Assembly (NCBI RefSeq): GCF_910592395.1
Contig: NC_088323.1
Coordinates: 7,130,001 to 7,194,000, forward strand
Origin: Lineus longissimus
Taxonomy: Eukaryota > Nemertea > Pilidiophora > Heteronemertea > Lineidae
Direction: 5' to 3'
Length of the DNA: 64,000 nucleotides
Position 1 is the first letter of the stretch. Every line of letters starts with the position of its first letter. A model generated the notes under the pieces. The model saw only the letters and a list, made by a program, of their open reading frames with translations. It ran no database searches and was not told where the DNA came from. Both the position numbers and the translations under genes were made by a program. Of this stretch, positions 13,201 through 21,062 are shown one piece after another.

Positions 13201-14317
13201 CATATCTAAGTTGCCAAAGATTCCCAAGCTCGACCCAAGTAAGAAAAAGGACTTAACGCCCACGACGACAAAGTCTGTGTTGCCAGTGCCGCCAAAGCCT
13301 AGTACTCTGTCGTCGTCTGGTGTCGGGGGCAATAACAGTTCCGGAGGACCCAAGAAGTCTCATGGCATCGCCGACATAATGGCTTCGAATCCGAGCGACA
13401 AGCAAAAGACTGAAACTTTCCATAATGCAGAGAAACCCAGAACGAATTTTGATCAAGTGAAGAAGGTCCCTACAGTGCCGAGTCAGAAACCTTCAATAAC
13501 TTTGAGCTCAAGTTCCGACCAGTGCTCGGATAGTAAACCGTCAGATCCACGTTTAGTTGATCCGCGGTTAGCAATGCCCTATCTCAAGCCTAAAGAGAAA
13601 GAGTCGCCACCACAGCCAGAGCCGGTCAGTTCTAAAAATACTCCAAAGGAGGAACCAAAAGAGCCGGAAAAAGTTATTGAGAAGGCTGCACCGTCGGGAC
13701 GTAGTACGCCGGAAAGTCGAACTCAAGGCCGCAATACGCCTGATGGCCGCCGTACGCCGGATAACAACCTGAAGGATAAAATTGTGAAAGACAATAACAA
13801 TAAGACACCGGTGCCACCTATTATCGAGAAGGAAGTGATTACGGATTTAGAAACTACTGCAAAGCAGATATTCGGTGAAAAATCGGAATATTTCAAACAA
13901 CCGCCTCCGAAAAGTAATAAGAGCGTTGTCGAACCTAAACCGCGGGTCGAGCGGACTGGGCCTGTGCAGAGTCCGCGGAGCGCACCGAGCAGTCCCGAGG
14001 ATAGCCTCTTTATCGATTGCCCCACTACACCAGGATCACGAGACACAGGGCGATCGCCTGTCCCGAGTGCTGTGGCCCCGGCGGTCTCTGGGACAAAGTC
14101 GCCGGCGGTTCCTTTAGAAAAGCGGTACTCTCCTGTCCCGCCCAAGTCGCCGGCATCACACGATTCTCCGTTGGTGAAGAAGTCGCAGCTGACGCCGTCG
14201 CCCATGGCGATGTCGCCCAAAGTGATGAAGCCAATTACGAGTCCGATATCGAACCCGTCACCGTGTATGATCGACGATGACCTCATGGACGAGGCAGTTA
14301 TGGGCCTAGGAGATTAA
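1230..14317 (+). CDS. MED1: Mediator of RNA polymerase II transcription subunit 1
   Basis: This is the Mediator middle-module subunit that contacts nuclear receptors and other activators in the nucleus. Coding exons: 1230-1275, 2841-2944, 3808-3886, 4349-4533, 5658-5758, 6169-6243, 6583-6650, 6958-7159, 7619-7743, 8417-8523, 8886-9171, 9649-9754 and 10105-14317. All junctions are GT-AG and all phases agree, giving about 1898 residues (human MED1 has about 1580). Residues 17 to about 500 match the Med1 domain: SWTETTKVVR, CPELVKVLKEGNFDEF, ALQSLETDLNQL, PIPVSLSILQRIQ and CLSIPVTMR all have close counterparts in vertebrate MED1. After it come two LXXLL boxes (631-635, 649-653), a basic KPRKPRKRK patch (666-674), a long Ser/Thr/Pro/Lys-rich disordered region, the conserved SLSAVIDKL (about 1438-1446) and an acidic end with DDDLMDEAVMG. 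The identity is secure; the first exon is the least certain part, and without it translation would start at 2843. Confidence 0.95.
1892..2389. repeat. 74-bp inverted duplication in MED1 intron 1
   Basis: 1892-1965 and 2316-2389 are reverse complements with four mismatches. Both are followed, in the same direction, by CATAAATTTTAG. GGCCCAATTGGCAATATTGCC occurs twice in direct orientation (about 1853 and 1979), each copy containing the palindrome GGCAATATTGCC. The arrangement looks like a duplicated segment flipped in place, or the remains of a short inverted-repeat transposon. Confidence 0.7.
3265..3748 (+). repeat. 19-bp minisatellite in MED1 intron 2
   Basis: About 25 head-to-tail copies of GATAACTGAGCATGTTAGC. 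Early copies are more diverged (TAACTAAGCATGTTAG with A or G variants) and the middle copies are almost identical. It lies wholly between the donor at 2945 and the acceptor at 3806-3807. Confidence 0.95.
4866..5207 (+). repeat. About 42-bp purine-rich minisatellite in MED1 intron 4
   Basis: About eight copies of a unit built from GATTAAAGAAGTGAATATG and TGAAGAAGTAGAAGAAGAAG. The strand is nearly pure A/G, so the opposite strand reads as long Leu/Ser-rich open frames; these are repeat artefacts. Inside it, AAAGAAGTGAATG echoes the end of the preceding exon (4500-4510), so part of the unit may have been copied from coding sequence. Confidence 0.9.
5793..5970 (+). mobile_element. Pogo-like MITE, copy 1 (MED1 intron)
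   Basis: 178-bp element starting CAGTGGAACCTCCC and ending GAGAGGTTCCACTG, flanked on both sides by TA. The ends are inverted repeats. The TA target and CAGTGGAACCTC-type ends fit the pogo/Tigger branch of Tc1/mariner transposons. There is no coding capacity, so it must have been moved by an enzyme from elsewhere. Confidence 0.85.
6395..6570 (+). repeat. Dispersed repeat fragment (GATCAGTAAGCTAGA family)
   Basis: The segment with TTTCTCGGGCGGTGAAAATG, then GATCAGTAAGCTAGATTCGG and CTGATGAACATGTGGACAAT, recurs three to four times near 55.4-55.85 kb and partly near 58.03 kb. Here it is a single copy inside a MED1 intron. No coding function is apparent. Confidence 0.75.
7115..7314 (+). repeat. 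Tandem copies of MED1 exon end and splice donor
   Basis: The last about 45 bp of the exon ending at 7159 (GCGTCTTATGACTATCAGTA onward, including AAAAAAGTAAGT) is repeated downstream. Partial copies occur at about 7170-7265 and a near-complete copy at 7268-7314. The full copy recreates the donor at 7310. If that donor were used, translation would hit TAA at once after the normal exon end. Confidence 0.85.
7320..7500 (-). mobile_element. tRNA-derived SINE in MED1 intron (family A)
   Basis: Read on the minus strand, it starts GAAGCGCAGTGGATGAG (A-box-like), has GTGGGTTCGACTCCCGG (B-box-like), and continues into a body with CTGGTCGAGTTCAGG and GGTTGCTCCTTGAAA. The same body occurs on the plus strand at 47255-47500, confirming a dispersed family. 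It is not a functional tRNA because the acceptor stem does not close. Confidence 0.8.
7790..8095 (+). repeat. Palindromic minisatellite, CATCATAGATTCTA type
   Basis: About 13 irregular copies of a roughly 22-bp unit resembling GGCCCATCATAGATTCTAGG. Some copies are inverted (TAGATTCTATGATGGG), so the tract can fold on itself. Related motifs recur at 15660-15915. It lies in the MED1 intron after the exon ending at 7743. Confidence 0.85.
8225..8384 (-). mobile_element. Pogo-like MITE, copy 2 (MED1 intron)
   Basis: Reverse orientation. The left end is worn (AGTAGAACCTCTC) and the right end is AGGGAGGTTCCACTG followed by TA. It ends 32 bp before the acceptor of the exon at 8417, so it sits against the polypyrimidine tract. 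Confidence 0.85.
8708..8867 (+). mobile_element. Pogo-like MITE, copy 3 (MED1 intron)
   Basis: Starts CAGCAGAATCTCCC and ends GAGAGGTTCTACTG followed by TA. It is 160 bp, with small internal deletions compared with the copy at 19971. It lies 18 bp upstream of the exon at 8886. Confidence 0.85.
10105..14317 (+). CDS. MED1: MED1 terminal exon, disordered C-terminal half
   Basis: A single 4213-bp exon encodes about 1404 residues of low-complexity Ser/Thr/Pro/Lys sequence with no stop. It starts with the last conserved piece of the Med1 domain (CLSIPVTMR) and then carries both LXXLL boxes. Lys-rich stretches such as EKKEYKEKEKVKEKK and many S/T-P sites suggest charge-driven condensation and kinase targets, as known for vertebrate MED1. 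The large single terminal exon is also typical of vertebrate MED1. The stop is TAA at 14315-14317. Confidence 0.93.
10511..10579 (+). other. MED1: Two nuclear-receptor boxes (LXXLL) in MED1
   Basis: LASLL is encoded at 10511-10525 in the context NPMLASLLDQ, and LPNLL at 10565-10579 in the context LLPNLLADNP. Vertebrate MED1 has two LXXLL boxes at the matching place, in very similar contexts (NP.L.SLL and .LLKDNP). The spacing here is tighter, with 13 residues between the two boxes. The pair suggests that nuclear-receptor binding is kept; this is inferred from the motif, not shown. Confidence 0.85.
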
Positions 14318-14730
14318 CCCCTTGCCGATGTACGCCGTGCCTACTGTAGAGTTAAAGGCGTTAATTCCCATTGAAAACTGGCGATACAGTGCAGACTCTT
14401 CTCACGACGTGGCGATACAATACCGCGCAACGTTAAAGGCTAAAAATAAGGAGTCCCTGGTTCAAGGATTTGATAGTTCTCTGTCGTTGTTGGTGATCTC
14501 ACCAGTACCGCAAGGGTGGGGTAAAATGTAGACCAACATTTTAATTCCACCCGAGCGGTTTTTGTGAGACCATCAATACCGACAGTGAGGTATCAGTTTC
14601 TATTCTAAAACATCTCAAATTAGATAACAAATAATGTGGTTTTAAATGCTTTTTGACTGCTTCCATTTTTTGCATCAACCCAAGCGATTATGATTGCCTA
14701 TCCATAACCGCTGTATTCAAAACAAGGCAC

Positions 14731-14920
14731 TATACATGCTTCCCGAAATTGGTGGCTTGCATTGGAAATAACTTTTTCCCCCTTGTCGGTCATTAAAGGC
14801 ATTCAAGTGTGTTGGTCAACCATGACTATCTCCTTTGTCCCTCCACCATAAAGCCTAGTTTCCCCTTATGACGTCACTATTTCGGACACTCGGCGCCCCA
14901 TTTCTGGAAAGGTTTATAAG
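14731..14920 (+). repeat. Dispersed 190-bp repeat in MED1 3' region
   Basis: Nearly the same sequence occurs reversed at 60121-60312. Shared landmarks are CATGCTTCCCGAAATTGGTG, CAAGTGTGTTGGTCAACCAT and CTATTTCGGACACTCGGCGC. This length of match at unlinked places marks a mobile or repeated element of unknown class. Confidence 0.85.
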
Positions 14921-15259
14921 GGCATAGTGCATTAACTCTGTAAACTGTGGTTCGTTTTAATCGAGATGTTTTAGAATTCCAAATTTTACTCCTCTGGTGT
15001 CCTTCGTTGTGTAATCAAGTCCTATGTGGCCAAAAAAGGTTTCGTTCATACCAGGTAGTTTCATTGAAAAGATGGATAACCTGGGCATTTTAGAATGTCA
15101 GATTTGTTTGTCACTTATTGTGAAAAAACCGACATCTCCATTTTTTTCAATTTTAGAAAATGCATTTTGAGGCGCTGTTAAAGGGAATGCATTAGGAATT
15201 TTGTGAATTCTGTGAAGAGCCAGGAATTTTAGTTCCTTGAAAAGTTTCCAACCTTCCAC

Positions 15260-15365
15260 GCTGGTTCATCCAGAAATACAATCCTGGGTTCTCCCCGGGA
15301 TCGAAACCCGGGCCCTTTTGCGTTGTAGCCAGTGGTGTTGACCGCTATGCTATGGTGCTCCACCT
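15260..15365 (-). mobile_element. tRNA-like SINE head
   Basis: On the minus strand: GGAGCACCATAGCATAGCGG, then GGGCCCGGGTTTCGATCCCG, resembling A and B boxes of a tRNA-derived SINE. No proper tRNA cloverleaf is evident, and the body beyond the head is not recognised. Confidence 0.55.
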
Positions 15366-15654
15366 GTGAATGAATAAATTTCAGGATGTGTCACATTCCA
15401 AAATGATCTGAGATTAGATTTTAAGAAGTGTATCCGTGTTCTTATTTCTATTCTATATCCTAGCTCTTCAAACTTTCTAAATGTGATAATGATGTTGTTA
15501 CGTGTTGTAAGGTCTTCATGCTGTCAGCTGTTGGAAAAAGAAGTTGTTAGCAACTAACATTCTCTTGTGTTTAAGACATTAAGATCCAGTATTTTAATGA
15601 AATATTTTGTTTCTGTGTTTCAAAATTCCGACAGTCAAATAGCTAAACAGGCAT

Positions 15655-15915
15655 AAAGTGTCCATGCATGGATCATTGATGAGCCATGGATGGATCTGTG
15701 ATGATTGCCACGAACCACATTTTACACACGGATCCCATCATGGATTCTATGATGGCCCATCATGGTAGATCCACTGATGGGCCACGGACGTTCCATTGAT
15801 GGGAATTCCATCATAGGCCCAGTGACGACGGGTCCCATAAGAATAAACGTGAGCAGCAAAGCACAAACCCAATGGATGGAACATTTATGATTAATGCCAA
15901 TCATAGATCATGGAT
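15655..15915 (+). repeat. Irregular CATCATGGAT palindromic repeats
   Basis: Degenerate copies of CCATCATGGATTCTATGATGG and GATCCACTGATGGGCC in both orientations, related to the tract at 7790-8095. An AATAAA lies within it at 15842. Confidence 0.65.
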
Positions 15916-16047
15916 GGACACTTTTGCCTGTGTTCTTGCCACTGTTGACAGTGGTACTCTTGTTACACAGCAATGGTGTGCACATCTGTGTTTGGTTCTG
16001 GCCACCAGATGGTAATAATTCTTGTCAACATAGTAGGCCGCACAGAC

Positions 16048-16157
16048 ATTCAAAGTTGGTTCTCTCCATTCAATTTGACCTCTCTAATCAGGACACCTCT
16101 CTATCAAGGACAGCACTGGTCAGTACCGAGGGTGTCCTTAATTGAGTTGTTCTACTG
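16048..16157 (+). mobile_element. Pogo-like MITE, truncated copy 4
   Basis: Only the right two thirds is recognisable: CATTCAATTTGACCTCTC through GTTGTTCTACTG, then TA. The left inverted repeat is missing. Confidence 0.75.
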
Positions 16158-16559
16158 TACTGGTTTTACTGCAGACAGGCAATCTTTTTATCGCTCATCA
16201 CAGCGATTATTGTCAGAGGTCGCAGCGACTAAAATTTTCATTTTCGAGACACTTTAGTGATTCAATTGAAGCTGCATTAGAAAATTTTCATAGAAATTAT
16301 ACCATCGCTTTTTATACACTTCTAGATGTATCACAGTGCTGTCTCCTCTGCAGGAACTCTTGCTGTAAACTTTTATTAGCATTTATCATCAGTACCTCAA
16401 AGATCTCTGTGAAATCACTTTGGCTACTTTTGAAATTTGTAAAAAATCGTGATGTCCAGATATCTGTTATCAATTGATGACCGCTTTCATCGTTAAATGT
16501 GATGTGTTAACATCTTGAGAAATACAAACCATCAACGTGAAAAAGAATGAAAAATTGTT

Positions 16560-16790
16560 GTTAACTTTTTCCCTTTAAAAGGCCAAGTTTTTCTGACAAG
16601 TTAACACTATTAGGCTTATGGAGACTACAGGACTGATGATGGAACAACCACCCTCTGCCAGCTTGTTATCTTGTCAAGTTGGAAGACCTTTACACAACCA
16701 AAAAAAGACCAAGTTTTTCTGACAAGTTAACACTATAAGGCTAATGGATACGACAGGACTGACGATGGAACAACCACTGCTCCCAGGATG
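16560..16790 (+). repeat. Short direct duplication
   Basis: GACCAAGTTTTTCTGACAAG plus TTAACACTAT...GGCT..ATGGA and ..GGACTGA.GATGGAACAACC occurs at about 16581-16650 and again at 16707-16775. Two copies of about 70 bp about 126 bp apart; not coding. Confidence 0.7.
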
Positions 16791-17040
16791 TTTAAAGGGG
16801 ATCGCCGTTCGTTCACATATATTTACTGGAGTACCTGTACGGCAGTGCATGGAGTGTGTCATTTTCATTCAAGAGACGACCAATGTAAATGTGCAGACGG
16901 TGTTAGCCTTTAAAAATTCACCAACTGCAATAAAGATCTCACCAAAACAGAATGTAACTGTTGGCCTTAGATTTGCAAGACATATCTAAACCACCTCACA
17001 ACCATTGCAAAATCATTATTAGCGAGAATAATCCCTCCTG

Positions 17041-18700
17041 AAGACACGCAGCTCTGATATATGGGAGGACAGTCTCCTCCAGGATGTGAATCTTTCCTGG
17101 AGACGCCTAGCTCTGATATATGGGAAGACAGTCTCCTCCAGGATGAGAATCCTTCTTGAAGACAACCGGCTCTAATATATGGGAGGAGAGTCTCCTCTAA
17201 GATGAAAATCCTTCTTGAAGACACCCGGCTCTGATATATGGGAGGACAGTCTCCTTCTAGATGAGAATCCTTCCAGAAGATCCCTGGCTCTGATATATGG
17301 GAAGACAGTCTCCTCCAGATGAGAATTATTCTTGAAGACACCCGGCTCTGATAAATATTGGAGGACAGTTTCCTTCAAGAAGGTAACCCTTCTTGGTGAT
17401 ACCCAGCTCTAATATATGGGAGGACAGTCTCCTCCAGATGAGAATCGTTCTTGAAGACACCCGGCTCTAATATATGGGAGGACAGTCTCCTTCAAGGTGG
17501 GAATACTTCTTGAAGACACCCAGCTCTGATATATGAGAGGACAGTCCCCTCCAGGATGAGAATCCTTCCTGAAGACACCCTGCTCTTGATACATGGGAGG
17601 ACAGTCCCCTCAAAGATGAAAATCCTTCCTGGAGACATCCGGGTCGGATATATCGGTGGATGGTCTACTTCAACATGAGAATCTTTCTTGAAGACAACCG
17701 GCTCTAATATATGGGAGGAGAGTCTCCTTCAAGGTGGGAATACTTCTTGAAGACACCCAGCTCTGATATATGAGAGGACAGTCCCCTCCAGGATGAGAAT
17801 CCTTCCTGAAGACACCCTGCTCTTGATACATGGGAGGACAGTCCCCTCAAAGATGAAAATCCTTCCTGGAGACATCCGGGTCGGATATATCGGTGGATGG
17901 TCTCCTCCAACATGAGAATCCTTCTTGAAGACACCCGGCTCTAATATATGGGAGGACAGTCTCCTTCAAGGTGGGAATACTTCTTGAAGACACCCAGCTC
18001 TGATATATGAGAGGACAGTCCCCTCCAGGATGAGAATCCTTCCTGAAGACACCCAGCTCTGATACATGGGAGGACAGTCCCCTCAAAGATGAAAATCCTT
18101 CCTGGAGACATCCGGGTCGGATATATCGGTGGATGGTCTCCTCCAACATGAGAATCTTTCTTGAAGACAACCGGCTCTAATATATGGGAGGACAGTCTCC
18201 TTCAAGGTGGGAATCCTTCTTGAAGATACTCGGCTCTGATATATGGGAGGACAGTCTCCTCCAGGTTGAGAATCCTTCCATAAGACGCCTGGCTCTGATA
18301 TATGGGAGGACAGTCTCCTCCAGGATGAGAATCCTTCTTGAAGACACCCTGCTCTAATATATGGGAAGACAGTCTCCTCCAGGATGAGAATCCTTCTTGA
18401 AGACACCCTGCTCTAATATATGGGAGGACAGTCTTCTCCAGATGAGAATCCTTCTTGAAGACGCCCTGCTCTAATACATGGGAGGACAGTATCCTTCAGT
18501 GTGGGAATACTTCTTGAAGACACCCAGCTCTGATATATGCGAGGACAGTCTCCTTCAAGGTGGGAATCCTTCTTGAAGATGCCCGTCAGATATATGGGAG
18601 GACGACAGTCACCTCCAGGCTGAGAATTCGATTTGAAGACACCCAAGGTGGGAATCCTTCATGAAGACACCCGGCTCTGATATTTGAGAGGACTAAGTAT
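17041..18700 (+). repeat. 59-60 bp minisatellite with higher-order repeats
   Basis: About 27 copies of a unit containing GGCTCTGATATATGGGAGG and GACAGTCTCCTCCAGGATGA. A variant unit with GGGTCGGATATATCGGTGG recurs at 17641, 17878 and 18114, i.e. every about 237 bp or four units, showing that blocks of four were amplified together. Minus-strand frames through it (GCLQEGFSSWRRLSSHISE) are repeat artefacts: they break at unit-length changes and lack any gene context. Confidence 0.95.
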
Positions 18701-19204
18701 GCTGCAGAATGAGGAGGTGCACGGAAGGGAATTCGAACACTAGTCATCTTGGTAACCTCGATCACAAACATAATTTGTTCCTTCAAATCACAGCCGGCAG
18801 TGAGCATTGGCAGAATGGATTCCAAGAGAATCGACTCGAACTTTAGAACAAATCCGCCATGTCGCTGACATCATTGGCGCCAAAAACTATTTCTTTTGAC
18901 CCTGTTGACCTCGCTTTTAAAAACTTTTTCAAAAAGGCCATTCAAACGTAAAAGCAACTTCAAGCATTATATTTAATATCACTGAGGTATATAAATACGA
19001 TATATATATACGATATATTGAGAAAAATCTGTACAACTATCGAAATATAAGATTACTTGGAACTATTTCGGTCAATCACTCTGCCACCTGCGCGACCGAG
19101 ACACAATTACGGCGCGTTTTCAATATGGCGACGACTTGAATGGTATCAGAGGGATGTCACCTAGTCATGCATCACCTGGCTCGTTGTCAACAGGCAAATA
19201 AAAT

Positions 19205-19285
19205 CCCCGCCTTAACGGTATAGCGTTAGAGTGTTAGATCGTGGTTCGGCTAGTTACGGGTTCGACTCCCGGTGAATCTATTACT
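19205..19285 (+). mobile_element. tRNA-like SINE head
   Basis: AACGGTATAGCGTTAGAGTG resembles an A box and TACGGGTTCGACTCCCGG is a good B box. It is followed by a T-rich tract and ATT/ATC microsatellite at about 19280-19370. It does not fold into a normal tRNA with matching acceptor ends. Confidence 0.55.
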
Positions 19286-19602
19286 TTTTTTCCTCTTTTT
19301 TTCTTTATCATCGTGATTCTATTCATTCATGTTCATGTTATTATTTTCATTATTATCATTATCATTATCAAATCTGAAGAAAACCACCGATACAAACCTT
19401 TTCAAACTGCAGCAGGCACTGATTCCCTGCGTTCTCATTCGAGGCATTGTTGTCTATTTGATGATCACCCGTGACAAAAACATCTTAATTGGAAGTGTTC
19501 TCTTGTCCTCTGCCAGAAAAACTCCATTCATGGTGCAGTGCAGTTCATGCAGTTGTAGATGCAAATCTCCATATATAACAAACATGCAGAAAATGCAATG
19601 TA

Positions 19603-19779
19603 CATTGGAACCTCCCTTAACAGACACCTCTCTATCAAGGACAACCTCCCTATTAAGGGAAGTAGTTTTGGTCCAAATTGGTTGTTTCCATTTAATTTGA
19701 CTTCTCTCGTCAAGACACCTCTCTATTAAGCACAGCACTTGTCAGCCCAGAGGGTGTCCTTGATAGAGAGGTTCTACTG
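19603..19779 (+). mobile_element. Pogo-like MITE, copy 5
   Basis: Starts CATTGGAACCTCCC after TA and ends GAGAGGTTCTACTG before TA. Full length, 177 bp. Confidence 0.85.
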
Positions 19780-19970
19780 TATAACATAGACTTTAAAACA
19801 AATGTGCCATAAATATAATTTTATTGACTTTAACAAGATTTGTGATAAGATTACATTTTCTATACTGCACACCTGCAGTGACTAGCACTTTTCTAACAAA
19901 TTCAACTTCTATGACTTACTGTAAACTTGGCTATCTGTTAAGGCTCTAAAGTGGCCCCTTAAACCAGCTA

Positions 19971-20148
19971 CAGTGGAACCTCCCTTAGCGGACACCTCTC
20001 TATTAAGGACAACCTCTCTATTAAGCACACTAGTTTTAGTCCCAAAGTGGTTGTTTCTATTCATTTTGACCTCTCTAATCAGGACACATCTCTATTAAGG
20101 ACAGCACTTGTCAGCCCCGAGGGTGTCCTTAATAGAGAGGTTCTACTG
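19971..20148 (+). mobile_element. Pogo-like MITE, copy 6 (good full-length example)
   Basis: Starts CAGTGGAACCTCCCTTAGCG after TA and ends TAGAGAGGTTCTACTG before TA. At 178 bp with intact ends, it is a good reference copy for the family in this window. Confidence 0.9.
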
Positions 20149-20425
20149 TATTATCTAGTGTATTCCCATCCAATTGATGCAAATTCCATGTCTTTGTAAT
20201 TGAAACAGTTACCATGATATCACCATGATGAATGTTGAAGTGTCGAAGTAGAAATGCCACAACCATCACAGACTTCTAGAGTGAATGCCCACCTGTCAAT
20301 CTATCTCTAAAACAATAAGACTTAAACTTCATCAGTGTGTGACATTTAACATCCAGTAACCGACTGTTATCAGAAATACATATAAATAGAACAAAGCTAT
20401 CGGTTTCTGCTACTTCATAGAAGTT

Positions 20426-20602
20426 CAGTGGAACCTCCCTTAGCGGACACCTCTCTATTAAGGACAACTTCTCTATTAAGGACACTAGTTTTGGTTTCAA
20501 ATTGGTTGTTTCCATTTAATTTGACCTCTCTAATCAGGACACTTCTCTATTAAAGACAGCACTAATCAGACCCAAGGGGGTCCTTAATGGGGAGGTTCTA
20601 CT
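20426..20602 (+). mobile_element. Pogo-like MITE, copy 7
   Basis: Starts CAGTGGAACCTCCCTTAGCG; the right end is worn (GGAGGTTCTACTTTA). It is the third copy within about 1 kb. Confidence 0.85.
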
Positions 20603-20751
20603 TTATTATGCAATTAAACTCAACATATAAAAACTTTACATTAAACAGCGAAGTTACTGTTGAACAGAAACCATCTTAAACTTTTTTCAAACGGATGTGG
20701 TGAACTTCATAAAATAGGAGAGATGCCAGATGGTGTTCTGTCATATGAAAT

Positions 20752-20975
20752 TTAAAGGGACAATATAGGCAGCAGCTAGGCAGGCAAGATAAAGTTACCC
20801 AAAGTCGCCAATAGGTCTCTCGTATCTGACAGAATGTCGAAATGATTCACGCTTGTTAGAGGAATATATTTAGTGCCGAGTCTGACGTGACCAAGAGCCC
20901 TTAATATGTACGTGTATACTAGTCACATGAAGATGGCCAGATTAGCCTCTGCTCCTGCCTATAGTTCCCCTTTAA
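20752..20975 (+). mobile_element. MITE with TTAA-flanked ends, copy 1
   Basis: Bounded by TTTAAAGGGACAATATAGGC and, at the right, GCCTATAGTTCCCCTTTAAA, which are inverted repeats. TTAA lies at both edges, as in piggyBac-type insertion, though the AGGG...CCCT end order makes this assignment tentative. Other copies lie at 37966-38158 (reverse) and 54433-54654. No coding capacity. Confidence 0.8.
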
Positions 20976-21050
20976 AACCCCCCAATTGTTCACAACAATT
21001 TCCCGTTGTGCAGTTGAAATGGTTAAACTCATCAGTTGAGCTGATGATGT

Positions 21051-21062
21051 GATATTTATTCA
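21051..21062 (-). terminator. Poly(A) signal overlapping the stop codon
   Basis: On the minus strand the end reads TAC TGA ATAAATATC, so AATAAA begins at the last base of the TGA stop. If used, the 3' UTR would be only about 20-30 nt. Other signals may exist further down. Confidence 0.45.

Larger units (their letters stand above)
14318..15860 (+). other. Probable MED1 3' untranslated region and downstream DNA
   Basis: No coding frame is supported after the MED1 stop. AATAAA motifs at 15373-15378 and 15842-15847 are candidate poly(A) signals, giving a 3' UTR of 1.1-1.5 kb. The stretch also contains a dispersed repeat (14731-14920) and a SINE head (15260-15365). Which signal is used cannot be told from sequence. 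Confidence 0.45.

Noticed and set aside
10389-14286. Long minus-strand and alternate-frame open frames across MED1 exon 13
   Set aside because: They are shadows of the biased Ser/Thr/Lys coding sequence of MED1 on the plus strand.
16967-18825. Serine/arginine-rich open frames on the minus strand
   Set aside because: All lie in the 59-60 bp minisatellite and restart with each block; they are repeat translations.
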